DNA from: an uncultured Mollicutes bacterium
GTDB lineage: Bacteria > Bacillota_I > Bacilli_A > RFN20 > CAG-288
NCBI GenBank assembly: GCA_900549915.1
Contig: URQF01000027.1
Coordinates: forward strand, 1-13,496
Length of the DNA: 13,496 nt
Direction of reading: 5' to 3'
A model generated the notes under the pieces. The model saw only the letters and a program-made list of their open reading frames with translations, was not told the DNA's origin and made no database searches. Within the stretch, counting starts at the first letter, position 1. Every line of letters begins with the position of its first letter. Positions 5,595 through 13,482 of this stretch are shown one piece after another. A program made the translations under genes and the position numbers.

Positions 5595-7538
5595 ATGAAA
5601 GCAATTAAGAGAATTCTTCCTTTGTTATTTGTTTTTGGATTAGCCGGCTGCGATAACGGCGGTTCTGCTAGTGTTCCGGCAACGGAGAAACCAAGCGAAA
5701 AAGTCACGGAACCTGCTCCGAGTGCAACCAATCATGTTACTGCAAAACCTAAGCTGATTCTTCTGACTCAGGCTAGGATTGATAAGTATTCACATGCTGT
5801 TTCTATTACTTCCACTATCGATTCTAAGCTTAAGGCAACGAAGGGTACCCAGAGTCAGTCTCAGAACACTTATGGTAAAGCCGAGGCTGCTTTTAAAGAT
5901 GATACAATCAGCATCACTCAATACGAACAGACCGAGTATGCTACTGTTGTTCCTACAACGGTTTCTGATGTTGTTGATTCTAAGCATGAGTACAAAAAAG
6001 ATGCTAACGGATATGTCGCCGTTAACTATCTTGGATTAGATAACCAGATTCATTCCGAAAGCACTAGCTACAAATGGGATGCCCAAGGATTTGCTAATCC
6101 GTTTGCAACTAGGAAGAACTCTTACTTCCAGCGTAATGCGGAAGCTTCTACGGATACCGAGAAGGTTTATGATAGGAAGATCAAGCAGGTTACAACGGAA
6201 GACTCTTCTCTTCTGACGAAGAGGAATGCTTTCTTTGGATGTGGAGTTACTGGCGGTACGATTGCTTCCTTCTCCTTTACGATTGATGCTACTTCTATTC
6301 TTTCCTACTCTGCCACCGTCAATTACAGTGCAACCCAGAACAGTGTCAAATACACATTTGCTTTTGGAATCGAAGGAAAGGTTAACAGTATTGATGATGC
6401 AGAAGTAGCCAAGAAATTCCTTTCTGTTAAGACTGGTACAGAGGATACCGCCTTCAATGCCGCTAGGAAAAAGCTTGCTGCTGGCAATTATACGGAAACC
6501 AGTGAGTTCTCTGTTGAGTACAGCGGACAGGTTCTCCCGCTGACCTCTGTCGTTACTAATCACACTGCTGCTGATGCTAAGGTTGTGATTTCTGGAGTAG
6601 ATGAAGAGGGTGCGATGCAGGAATATTCCTCCGGTTTATTCGCCATTGAAAACGGTGTTTGGTCTGAAATTGCTGAAATTGGTGAAAAGGGCTATTACCT
6701 CGCTGGTGAGAGGGATGTTTCAATTCCGGATTATGCGATTTCTTCTTTGCTTTTCACAAAGAGCGGTAGCACTTATACATTAGGTGGTTCTAGCAGTGTT
6801 CTTTTTGATCCTTTAGAGTATTCCATCGGTGCAAGCTTTGATGGTGTCAGTTCCGTTATGAATGTCTCTGATCTTGTTGTGACGATTTCCGATGATACCA
6901 TTACCTTTGAGACAATCGGAACCGCTACTCTTAACAGCACAGAATTTGATGCAACTTATACCACTACTTTCACTGCAATCGGAACGACTGCATCTGCTCT
7001 GAATGAAATAACTTATAAGAAGAATGGTGATGATCTTCTCAGGACGGACATCTTAGCTGATTGGAAAGAGGAAGACAAATACAAGAACTTAGTCACCTAC
7101 CTCGGCGGTGAAGACGTCTTGAATAAGGTTCCGACCTACGGAGGAAAGTTCAACATTGCTTCTGTTTACTATGACAACAGTTCTTCTGCTTCCCGCAAGG
7201 CTGCTATTTACTGGGATGTTGGTCTCAATGGCCGCTTCGCTGATGAAGCAACCTTCAAGAACTATGTCAACAGCGTCTTTACGACTTACGCAACTCGTTT
7301 GACAGCTGCTGGCTTTGCAGTTGATGCTGACAATAATGTCGCTACGGAAGAATTTGAGAAAGATGGCAAGACCTATGTGTTGACTGTTAATTATGGATTC
7401 ATTTATTCTACCTCATCTAATGGAACTAAAGAGTATTACTTTGCTGCCATGCCGTCTGTTGCCGAAAAGGCAGTTACCACTGCTGGAAATCCTCCTCGCT
7501 TTGTTGAAATTTCCCGTCTTTCTTCTCTCCGCTTCTAA
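5595..7538 (+). CDS. Surface lipoprotein A, unknown function (paralog of next gene)
   Basis: This 647-residue protein begins with a typical lipoprotein signal: basic KAIKR, a hydrophobic core, and lipobox LAGC with Cys19 as the predicted lipidated residue. It should be anchored on the outer face of the cytoplasmic membrane. A Ser/Thr/Pro/Glu-rich linker follows (about 20-50), then a long beta-rich region with no other membrane segment. I do not recognise the fold. It is clearly paralogous to the next gene. Shared landmarks are a linker exit (KPKLILLTQARIDKY), an FxxxIxAxSIxSY-like stretch (225-238), YLGGEDVLNKVPTYG (502-516) and RLTAAGF (568-573). It ends in a 27-residue tail (after about 620) that the paralog lacks. 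Its ribosome binding site is weak (AGAGAAAG), unlike the strong one of the second gene. A strong terminator follows, so the two lipoprotein genes are probably separate transcription units. Confidence 0.8.
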   Translation: MKAIKRILPLLFVFGLAGCDNGGSASVPATEKPSEKVTEPAPSATNHVTAKPKLILLTQARIDKYSHAVSITSTIDSKLKATKGTQSQSQNTYGKAEAAFKDDTISITQYEQTEYATVVPTTVSDVVDSKHEYKKDANGYVAVNYLGLDNQIHSESTSYKWDAQGFANPFATRKNSYFQRNAEASTDTEKVYDRKIKQVTTEDSSLLTKRNAFFGCGVTGGTIASFSFTIDATSILSYSATVNYSATQNSVKYTFAFGIEGKVNSIDDAEVAKKFLSVKTGTEDTAFNAARKKLAAGNYTETSEFSVEYSGQVLPLTSVVTNHTAADAKVVISGVDEEGAMQEYSSGLFAIENGVWSEIAEIGEKGYYLAGERDVSIPDYAISSLLFTKSGSTYTLGGSSSVLFDPLEYSIGASFDGVSSVMNVSDLVVTISDDTITFETIGTATLNSTEFDATYTTTFTAIGTTASALNEITYKKNGDDLLRTDILADWKEEDKYKNLVTYLGGEDVLNKVPTYGGKFNIASVYYDNSSSASRKAAIYWDVGLNGRFADEATFKNYVNSVFTTYATRLTAAGFAVDADNNVATEEFEKDGKTYVLTVNYGFIYSTSSNGTKEYYFAAMPSVAEKAVTTAGNPPRFVEISRLSSLRF

Positions 7539-7553
7539 TACAAGTCTACTGCT

Positions 7554-7584
7554 AAAAAAAGGAAGGGTTCGCCCTTCCCTTTTT
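7554..7584 (+). terminator. Terminator of lipoprotein A
   Basis: The stem GGAAGGG (7561-7567) / CCCTTCC (7572-7578) with a TTCG tetraloop is preceded by seven A and followed by CTTTTT. It begins 15 bases after the stop codon and separates the two lipoprotein genes. Confidence 0.9.
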
Positions 7585-7602
7585 AAATTTTGCATTAAAA
7601 TT

Positions 7603-7616
7603 GGTAAGCGTTTTCC
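7603..7616. promoter_or_regulatory. cre-like / LacI-family operator upstream of lipoprotein B
   Basis: GGTAAGCGTTTTCC reads GGAAAACGCTTACC on the minus strand and matches the element before lipoprotein A (GGAAACCGCTTACA) at 12 of 14 positions. The central CG and the inverted symmetry are those of LacI/CcpA-family operators. It lies 113 bases before the ATG, compared with 112 for the first site. The flanking leader sequences do not look alike, so the element and its spacing appear selectively kept. A possible -10, TAAAAT (7596-7601), adjoins it. Confidence 0.45.
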
Positions 7617-7729
7617 TTGGCTAATTCAGTTAGTTAATCTATTCGAAAAAGATTACTTGTCTTAAGAGAGAATAAAATGGAATTGTTCCTAGTCTTAGTG
7701 AAAAGGAAAAGGATTTTGGAGGAATATTC

Positions 7730-9625
7730 ATGCAGAAAAAATCAAAATATATTTTGCCTTTGCTGATGCTTACTTTATTAGCTGGATGCGATAAAACCGG
7801 TGAGACACCTTCTCAGGTTTCGTCGGAAGTCCCGAGTGATACGGCTGTCACCCCATCCGATAAACCGTCTGCTACGGTTAAGCCAAGTGTTACTCCGAAG
7901 ATTGAATTAACGGATGCAAGGCTGAAAAAATACGCCGATAGTGTTTCTTTTGAAGAAACAGAATATGAGAAAGTCAAAAGCAGCTATACTGCTTACAGCA
8001 TAGAAGGTGCAGCTACTAAGGACAAAACGATTACTTATATTCAATATGCAGGCACAAGTTATGAGGATCCTAATGCACCAGCTGTTCCAACCAAAGAGGA
8101 AGTAAAGACTAAGGAAAGGCGTGCTGGAATCTATGATGAAGAGAAGAAGAGATATTTGGTCGCTTATCCTGAAGGCGTAAGCATTGATAATACTCCTATC
8201 TATAAAGTCTCAAAGAATAAGTATTATTTTGATACGTTCTGTAATCCTTTCTCACAATTTTCTGAAGATGATTTTGATAAGAATACAAAAGAATCAACAT
8301 CAGAGCTTGCTTGCTATGATTTAATATCAATAACGAGTAACGCAAAACGTTCCCTTCGCCGTTTCTTTGCTTTGGATCATTTTGAAGAAAGCCTTGAATC
8401 CTTTAAGCTTTACATTAATGCGGATTCCATTGTTTCCTATAAGCTAGAAAGGGTGGCTTCAGATAAGAATAGTTCTAACACTTATTCTTATGTCGGAAAG
8501 ATTCTTTCTAATGATGAGACGACTTTCAAAGACGATTATCATAGTGCCTTACAAGGTACCCCAGACGCAGACTTATCTGCCGCTTTAAATAAGCTGAATA
8601 CAGCAACAAGTTTTAAAGAGCGGGTAGACTTTACGAGGTCTAGTGGAGCAGATTCAAGGACTGAATCCTTTGACAATTATGTCACACCAGATCTTAGGAA
8701 GTTCGTAGAGGATACTAAACAGACAAAAGAAGGCAGCATTCCGGAGACCGAATATATCTATCGTTCTGCAGCGGATAAATATTATCTTCTCAATGACTAT
8801 GGAGAAAAGGGAAAGTATGTATACGGATTGGAAGCTCCATTAGCAGTGAAGAAAGCATCTCCTCTTTGCTTTGATAAGAACCCAGACGGCAGCTATTCCA
8901 TCAAAACAGGCGAGTCTACTAATGTTGTTTCCTATCTTACAGATTATTCCTATGCCTTTGGCCCGGGACTTGGTGAACAGCTTTCTCGCCTATTGGGTGG
9001 CTTCCCAGCCGTATCCTCTCTTAATGTCACTTTAGATGGTGACAATATTATCTTTGATGGCAAGTGCACCATTGATCTTTCTGTTGTTAAATTCGATCTT
9101 GAAGTGAAGTCCACTTACTCTAATTACAATACTGTAACTCCTGATTTTGATCCTACAGATCCGACAAAGGTTCACACTACCTGCGAGGACTTGACTTGGT
9201 CCGACAGGCTCAAGTCAGATACCAACTATTCTGCCTTGACTACTTTGGTTGGCGGGGAACCTGCTCTTAATGCCATCCCGACTCCTGGACAGACTCTCTG
9301 CCAAGCTGTCATTCGTTCTGGCGATAAGGATGTTCTGGATCAATATGCTCTTGATGGTGATACACTTGGTACAGAACAGCAGGGTGATAACGTGTCTACG
9401 ATTGAGATGCCTACGGATGCGGAACATGCAACCAATGTAAATTCTTATCACAGGAATCTGATTGTTAAATACAACAAGAAGCTGACAGCTGCTGGCTATA
9501 ATGTTACGCTTGCGGGAACCTGGACAAGTTTGACGGCTACGAAAGGAAATCAAACAATATCTGCTTCCTTCGATAGTTCGACAGGTTTTGATCTCAGGTT
9601 GATTGCAATTTCTACTGTGAAATAG
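7730..9625 (+). CDS. Surface lipoprotein B, unknown function (paralog of previous gene)
   Basis: This 631-residue protein has signal peptide MQKKSKY plus a hydrophobic core and lipobox LAGC, with Cys20 as the lipidated residue. A Ser/Thr/Pro/Val-rich linker follows (about 21-58). The rest is beta-rich and without further membrane helices. It follows the same plan as lipoprotein A: linker exit VTPKIELTDARLKKY, FKLYINADSIVSY, LVGGEPALNAIPTPG and KLTAAGYNV near residue 585. Overall similarity is low between these landmarks, so the duplication is old or the proteins diverge fast, as expected of surface-exposed molecules. It ends near IAIS, without the tail of A. GGAGG seven bases before the ATG is a strong ribosome binding site. 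No catalytic motif or known binding fold is evident; ligand binding or adhesion are guesses. It has its own operator upstream and terminator downstream. Confidence 0.82.
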   Translation: MQKKSKYILPLLMLTLLAGCDKTGETPSQVSSEVPSDTAVTPSDKPSATVKPSVTPKIELTDARLKKYADSVSFEETEYEKVKSSYTAYSIEGAATKDKTITYIQYAGTSYEDPNAPAVPTKEEVKTKERRAGIYDEEKKRYLVAYPEGVSIDNTPIYKVSKNKYYFDTFCNPFSQFSEDDFDKNTKESTSELACYDLISITSNAKRSLRRFFALDHFEESLESFKLYINADSIVSYKLERVASDKNSSNTYSYVGKILSNDETTFKDDYHSALQGTPDADLSAALNKLNTATSFKERVDFTRSSGADSRTESFDNYVTPDLRKFVEDTKQTKEGSIPETEYIYRSAADKYYLLNDYGEKGKYVYGLEAPLAVKKASPLCFDKNPDGSYSIKTGESTNVVSYLTDYSYAFGPGLGEQLSRLLGGFPAVSSLNVTLDGDNIIFDGKCTIDLSVVKFDLEVKSTYSNYNTVTPDFDPTDPTKVHTTCEDLTWSDRLKSDTNYSALTTLVGGEPALNAIPTPGQTLCQAVIRSGDKDVLDQYALDGDTLGTEQQGDNVSTIEMPTDAEHATNVNSYHRNLIVKYNKKLTAAGYNVTLAGTWTSLTATKGNQTISASFDSSTGFDLRLIAISTVK

Positions 9626-9645
9626 ATAATCGATAGCAAAACAAG

Positions 9646-9671
9646 AAGGCGGACTTAAGGTCTGCCTTTTT
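9646..9671 (+). terminator. Terminator of lipoprotein B
   Basis: AAGGCGGAC (9646-9654) pairs with GTCTGCCTT (9660-9668), including one G-U pair, with loop TTAAG, and runs into TTTTT (9667-9671). It lies 20 bases past the stop codon. Confidence 0.85.
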
Positions 9672-9678
9672 CAATAAG

Positions 9679-9710
9679 AAAAGAGGTCTGACTTGCGCCA
9701 GACCTCTTTT
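9679..9710 (-). terminator. Terminator of the long membrane protein gene
   Basis: A perfect 12-bp inverted repeat AAAAGAGGTCTG (9679-9690) / CAGACCTCTTTT (9699-9710) has an eight-base loop. On the minus strand it lies 11 bases after the stop codon of the gene at 9722-12322 and ends in TTTT. It also has T's on the plus strand, so it could back up the lipoprotein B terminator. Confidence 0.85.
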
Positions 9711-9721
9711 GTGTTGCAAAT

Positions 9722-12322
9722 TTACTTCTTCTTGCTGAGTGGATCGACAGGCTTGATTTCCGGACGTTTCCTTGGCTTCTTGGCAATTGGAGCAAGCGGA
9801 TGGAAGAAGCTGGCTGTTGTCGGATGAGAAGGTTCAACCTTCTTTTCTTCAACAGGTTTCTCTTCAGCATTGACAGGTTTGATAGGAGTGATTGGCTTGA
9901 TAGGAGCCATCGGTTTGATTGGAGTCTGCTTTTCTTCCGTCTTGACTTCTTCTGCTTTTGCCTTCTCGGCTTTTAAGGAAGCGCGTAATTCACGGATAGA
10001 GTTTCCGCTCGGAGCAGCTTGGACAGAAGAAGGCTCGACCTTTCCGCTAAGCTTCTCGACTTTTGTGACATCAGCATATCCGTTCTTACGGATTTCTTCT
10101 TCACGGCGTTTCTGTTTCCAACTGGATTCATTGGCCTGGTTGGCGAAGATAGGACGTGCGGTCGGCTGAACTTTGGTAACACCCCTAGTAAAGGCTTGTT
10201 CAGGAGTAAGGTCACCTTTATAGGTCTTAAGCTGATAGTTCTGAAGAACAAACGGAACTCGACGTGCTTTGACAGCTTCAATCTTCTGATGCTTGGACTT
10301 TTCAGTGGAGTGGAGCGGACCGGCTAACGGAGCTACGATCTTCGGCTCTTCTTTCTTTACCTCGACTGGCTCAATCGGAGCAGGTTCGACAATAGGAGCA
10401 ATTGGCTTGATTGGAGTGATTGGCTTCCTGGTAGAAGGCTTTTGCATTCCATTCGGCTTGTTGATTGGAGCTAAATCGACTTTCTTGACAGTGCCCCTTG
10501 GCTTTGGAGCAACATACCTTGGTAAAATCCAGGTATTGTCAATCTGAGTGGTTTGGGTGGTAATCGGGAGATGAGAATTGTCTTTGATGATTTCTTTCTT
10601 ATCGATACGATTCAATCCAATCGCCTGCTCGACTTTAGCATGATCTTCTTCCTGAGGACGCTTGCCATCCTTTGGAAGTTGATTGATGCATGTGGTGACT
10701 GGACCTGTGACTTTCGGAGCGACATACTTCGGGAGACGCCATTCACTGTCAAAAGTGACAGGATCGGTGACGATTTCCTTATGGCTATTATAAGGAATAG
10801 TCTTCTTCCTTTCAGAACGGCTTTCTTTGTTTTCTTCTTCGACCTTGTCGTGATTTTCTTCCTGAGGACGCTTGCCGTCATTTAAATCATCGTTAATAGC
10901 AAGGATGATCGGGCCTTCCGGTTCTTCTTCTTCTTTTTCTTCCTCTTCAACAGGTTCGGCAGGTTTAGCATCCGTAATCGGAGCCTCGTTCCTTGGAATT
11001 GGAGCAGCAGAAGCAGTGAGGTCGGTGAGTTCGTCTTTCTTCTGTTCTTCTTGGATTGGCTCTTCAACAGGCTTCTCTTCCACCGGTTTTTCTTCAATGA
11101 CTTCTTCCGGCTTAGTTTCTTCAACCTGTTCTACGGGTTCTTCTTTCGGCTCTTCAATGACAATGTCTTGTTCAACTGGCTTGATTATTTCGAACCTGGA
11201 AGAATCAACTTCTTTTTCTTCGACTGGAGCTTCCCTAAGTTCTACTGCCCAAGGATCAGCGTTCCACTCATCAATGCCTGGAAGAACACGGACTTCAATG
11301 GAAACCGTATCTAATTTTTCTAAGAGGACTTTTCCTGCAGTATCAACAATCGGATAGATGCCATCGGGTCCGAGTTCTAATCGGACTTTCTGGAGATCAT
11401 TCTCATTCAGTCCTGGCAAATCCTTAATCGGTTCCGAATGGATACATTCTAAGCGGTTAAGAAGGTTGACATCATGGTAAGTGGGTTTAACTCTTTCTGT
11501 ACTTGCCTTTTCCTGAGCTTGTTCCGCAGTGATAGTTTTGGGAGGAATATAAGGAACGGATTCTGTATCGCTGTTTTCTTCGGCTTCCGGAATATCTTTA
11601 ATGGACTGCTCTTCTTTAGAGGGCTCGTTTGCCAATTCCTTCTTTGGTTCGGTAACTTTAGCTGGCTTTCCGCAACCGGCAATCCTTAACCTAACGATTT
11701 CGAAGAAGATGCAGGCAAAGGTAGCATAAGCAAATGCATTGAAGTATGGATTCTTACTGATAAGCGAGAGCTTTAATCCAAAGAGTTTTCCACTCTTGAA
11801 GCTTCCTGCAACATTATCGACTAATTGATTGAACCAAGAATAAGCAGAACCGAATATCTTTTCCCTGCGATTACGATAAAGCTGGGAGAAGAGGGCGAGT
11901 CCGCAGATTAGGATTACAACGAAGGTAAGCCAAGAAAAGACTTTGCGATAAACCTGAGTTTTTCCTTTGGCTTTGTTGTTAGCCCTGATAACAAATGGCT
12001 GATAAAGCCTATAAAGGAATAGTACACCGGCTAGGTAAATCAGCCAAAGGAAGAATGCAACAGTGAAGGGCTTTGACGGATAACCATTCAAATTCTGGCG
12101 GATACCCCTATCAAAGGGTTTGAGCACGTGGTAATAGACCCATGTGTACAAAGTCGACATTAGATTCTCGCCAGGGTTAGGAAGTGAATTCTGAAGCGGA
12201 GTAAAAAGGAGAACTGCACTAACCACCGCAAGAAGAACCAAGATGATGAAAATGATGTCAAAAACAAAAAGCGCTTTTGATTTTTTGGTGCCATTCTTGG
12301 CAACCGTTTTGGATTTAGCCAT
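9722..12322 (-). CDS. 866-aa polytopic membrane protein with long Pro/Glu-rich tail, unknown family
   Basis: The N-terminal third is membrane-embedded, with helices at about 17-41, 86-107, 129-149 and 193-213. Conserved blocks shared with the 255-residue paralog are HVLKPF (65-70), LYQPFV (106-111), KGKTQ.YRK (119-127), EKIFG.AY.W (154-163), FNAFAYA (194-200) and IAGCGK (214-219). Four helices and the Lys-rich N-terminus put both ends in the cytoplasm. Residues 281-365 look folded; about 366-475 is very acidic with PVEE-like repeats. A duplicated unit of about 70 residues lies at 482-612. IKPIAPI-type proline repeats occur at 631-653 and 801-817, and the C-terminus is basic. Such a tail suggests a scaffold or partner-binding arm, but no known family is recognised. 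The ATG has AAGGAGG about ten bases upstream and a promoter at 12409-12380; a terminator follows. Confidence 0.8.
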   Translation of the reverse strand: MAKSKTVAKNGTKKSKALFVFDIIFIILVLLAVVSAVLLFTPLQNSLPNPGENLMSTLYTWVYYHVLKPFDRGIRQNLNGYPSKPFTVAFFLWLIYLAGVLFLYRLYQPFVIRANNKAKGKTQVYRKVFSWLTFVVILICGLALFSQLYRNRREKIFGSAYSWFNQLVDNVAGSFKSGKLFGLKLSLISKNPYFNAFAYATFACIFFEIVRLRIAGCGKPAKVTEPKKELANEPSKEEQSIKDIPEAEENSDTESVPYIPPKTITAEQAQEKASTERVKPTYHDVNLLNRLECIHSEPIKDLPGLNENDLQKVRLELGPDGIYPIVDTAGKVLLEKLDTVSIEVRVLPGIDEWNADPWAVELREAPVEEKEVDSSRFEIIKPVEQDIVIEEPKEEPVEQVEETKPEEVIEEKPVEEKPVEEPIQEEQKKDELTDLTASAAPIPRNEAPITDAKPAEPVEEEEKEEEEPEGPIILAINDDLNDGKRPQEENHDKVEEENKESRSERKKTIPYNSHKEIVTDPVTFDSEWRLPKYVAPKVTGPVTTCINQLPKDGKRPQEEDHAKVEQAIGLNRIDKKEIIKDNSHLPITTQTTQIDNTWILPRYVAPKPRGTVKKVDLAPINKPNGMQKPSTRKPITPIKPIAPIVEPAPIEPVEVKKEEPKIVAPLAGPLHSTEKSKHQKIEAVKARRVPFVLQNYQLKTYKGDLTPEQAFTRGVTKVQPTARPIFANQANESSWKQKRREEEIRKNGYADVTKVEKLSGKVEPSSVQAAPSGNSIRELRASLKAEKAKAEEVKTEEKQTPIKPMAPIKPITPIKPVNAEEKPVEEKKVEPSHPTTASFFHPLAPIAKKPRKRPEIKPVDPLSKKK
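10487..10879 (-). repeat. Two tandem copies of a coding repeat (about 60-70 residues each)
   Basis: Within the tail of the 866-residue protein, copy 1 (10879-10697, residues 482-542) and copy 2 (10669-10487, residues 552-612) share order and motifs. Both start DGKRPQEE(N/D)H(D/A)KVE, have a central NSH, and end W(R/I)LP(K/R)YVAPK. The DNA for the first motif is nearly identical (CCTGAGGACGCTTGCC on the plus strand), while the middles have diverged. This is a duplicated protein module, not a mobile element. Confidence 0.8.
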
Positions 12323-12333
12323 TTCCCAATTGG

Positions 12334-12340
12334 CCTCCTT
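12334..12340 (-). promoter_or_regulatory. Ribosome binding site of the 866-aa membrane protein gene
   Basis: AAGGAGG on the minus strand is a full anti-16S match. It lies about 11 bases before the ATG at 12322, slightly longer than usual, and supports this start over internal methionines. Confidence 0.7.
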
Positions 12341-12379
12341 CCTATTTACTGAAAAACTACAATCCTTTCAGTTGATAAC

Positions 12380-12409
12380 ATTTTAACACTCTATTAAATT
12401 CTAGTTCAA
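12380..12409 (-). promoter_or_regulatory. Promoter of the 866-aa membrane protein gene
   Basis: On the minus strand, TTGAAC (12409-12404) and TAAAAT (12385-12380) are 18 bases apart, and TGT directly before the -10 makes an extended -10 element. The leader would be about 50 bases and contains the AAGGAGG site. Confidence 0.55.
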
Positions 12410-12656
12410 CAATTTTCTAATTGAATTTGAAAAAAAGAACAAGAAACAACTTATCCAATCTTAATAGGTACAATAAGTAAGGCTGCTTTAAAGTCAGCCA
12501 TTTCAATGAACAAGAGCATAAACTAGTTGCAAAATGAGCGCGTATTTATCAAACTACAATATGCTACGAAAAAAGTTGCTTTTGCTATAAATTCTGGATG
12601 GAACGAATACTTTGAATGATTGGTAAGCTTTTATTGTTTTTAAATATCCGTGTACA

Positions 12657-12683
12657 GAAAAAGCCAGGGTTGAACCCTGGCTT
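12657..12683 (-). terminator. Terminator of the 255-aa membrane protein gene
   Basis: AAGCCAGGG (12661-12669) / CCCTGGCTT (12675-12683) with loop TTGAA is followed on the minus strand by TTTC. It lies 11 bases past the stop codon. A T-run on the plus strand (12685-12692) would allow termination in that direction too. Confidence 0.85.
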
Positions 12684-12694
12684 GCTTTTTTTGA

Positions 12695-13462
12695 TTAGTC
12701 GGAGATATGAATCGGCTCTAAGGAAGCGAGGAGTTCAAGATCACGAACGGTTGGATACCTGAGCTCATGCGGCTTGACTTCTGGAGCTTGTTCTTCAGCC
12801 CTGACTGGCTTAACTTCCGGTACTATAACAGGTGCTGCTTCCGGAACGGCTTCGACAGCTTTTTCTTCTGTGACTTCTTCAACGGCTGCTGGAGCAACTG
12901 CAACAGCTTTTCCACATCCAGCGATTAATAACCTGATGATTTCGAACACGGTCCTAGCGATGCCTGCATAAGCGAATGCGTTGAAGGCACCATTGTATGT
13001 CATGAAGCCGAGATTCAGAACTTTGAGTTTTCCGAACTGGAGACTGTGAGCAATCTGATTGAAGAATTTCGGCCACCAAGCATAAGCGGCACCGAAGATT
13101 TTTTCACAACGATACTGATAGAGGAGTGAGGCAAGCCTTAAGGTAGCAATGAGATTGATGATGAAGGTGATCCAGCAAAGGGCTTTACGATACTTCTGGG
13201 TTTTTCCTTGGGCAGTGTTGCTAGCTAAGACAACAAATGGCTGATAGAGGAGATAGAACAGGTAGACTAAGCAGAAGCCAATAACGAAGAGGTAGAACGC
13301 AGCAGTGTAACCCTGGGATAAGACACCACTAGGACCGACCTTCATCGTCCTTTCAAATGGTTTGAGGACGTGCCAAGTGACCCAGTTAAACAGGTTCGTA
13401 ACCCAGCTCTTCGGAAGTGTTACAGCCCGAGATACGGAAAACGATACGGTTACTGGATTCAA
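12695..13462 (-). CDS. Short paralog of the long membrane protein; 5' end uncertain
   Basis: The 255 codons from a TTG at 13462 encode a protein aligned along its length to residues about 45-296 of the 866-residue protein. Shared blocks are HVLKPF (31-36), LYQPFV (72-77), QGKTQKYRK (85-93), EKIFGAAYAW (120-129), FNAFAYA (160-166) and IAGCGK (180-185). It then has an Ala/Val/Glu/Pro-rich linker and ends YPTVRDLELLASLEPIHISD, matching the region just before the long tail of the paralog. The first helix of the paralog has no counterpart: its position is held by a poorly hydrophobic stretch. An in-frame TAA at 13480-13478 closes the frame, no ATG or ribosome binding site is present, and TTG 13462 is the only plausible start. 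The gene may be truncated or frameshifted at its 5' end, or the sequence may be faulty near the window edge. The function is unknown. Confidence 0.65.
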   Translation of the reverse strand: MNPVTVSFSVSRAVTLPKSWVTNLFNWVTWHVLKPFERTMKVGPSGVLSQGYTAAFYLFVIGFCLVYLFYLLYQPFVVLASNTAQGKTQKYRKALCWITFIINLIATLRLASLLYQYRCEKIFGAAYAWWPKFFNQIAHSLQFGKLKVLNLGFMTYNGAFNAFAYAGIARTVFEIIRLLIAGCGKAVAVAPAAVEEVTEEKAVEAVPEAAPVIVPEVKPVRAEEQAPEVKPHELRYPTVRDLELLASLEPIHISD

Positions 13463-13476
13463 TATCGGTGCCGATG

Positions 13477-13482
13477 ATTATA
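13477..13482 (-). promoter_or_regulatory. Possible -10 before the short membrane protein gene
   Basis: TATAAT on the minus strand (13482-13477) would start transcription near 13470, about eight bases before the TTG at 13462. The expected -35 lies beyond the window, so it cannot be checked, and a leaderless mRNA would be implied. Confidence 0.25.

Larger units (their letters stand above)
12323..12694. other. 372-base intergenic region
   Basis: It holds the ribosome binding site and promoter of the long membrane protein gene (12334-12409) and, at the other end, the terminator of the short paralog. Between them (about 12420-12650) is AT-rich sequence without a supported gene. A weak imperfect hairpin GGCTGC-TTTAAA-GTCAGCC (12481-12499) may be a decayed terminator. 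Confidence 0.6.

Noticed and set aside
6036..6563. 175-codon minus-strand open frame inside lipoprotein A
   Set aside because: It is antisense to a gene with a lipoprotein signal and a paralog, and has no promoter or ribosome binding site of its own.
9870..10450. Repeated ATTGG(A/C)-type DNA tracts considered as a CRISPR or intergenic repeat array
   Set aside because: They encode the IKPIAPI proline repeats of the long membrane protein, with irregular spacing and no spacers.
10872..11357. 161-codon plus-strand open frame, Ser-rich, opposite the long membrane protein gene
   Set aside because: Its Ser/Phe/Gly repeats are the antisense of the Glu/Pro/Lys-rich tail; no ribosome binding site, and the minus-strand gene is supported by promoter, start site and a paralog.
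12536..12592. Short 18-codon plus-strand ORF in the intergenic region
   Set aside because: No ribosome binding site or promoter, and too short to support as a gene.
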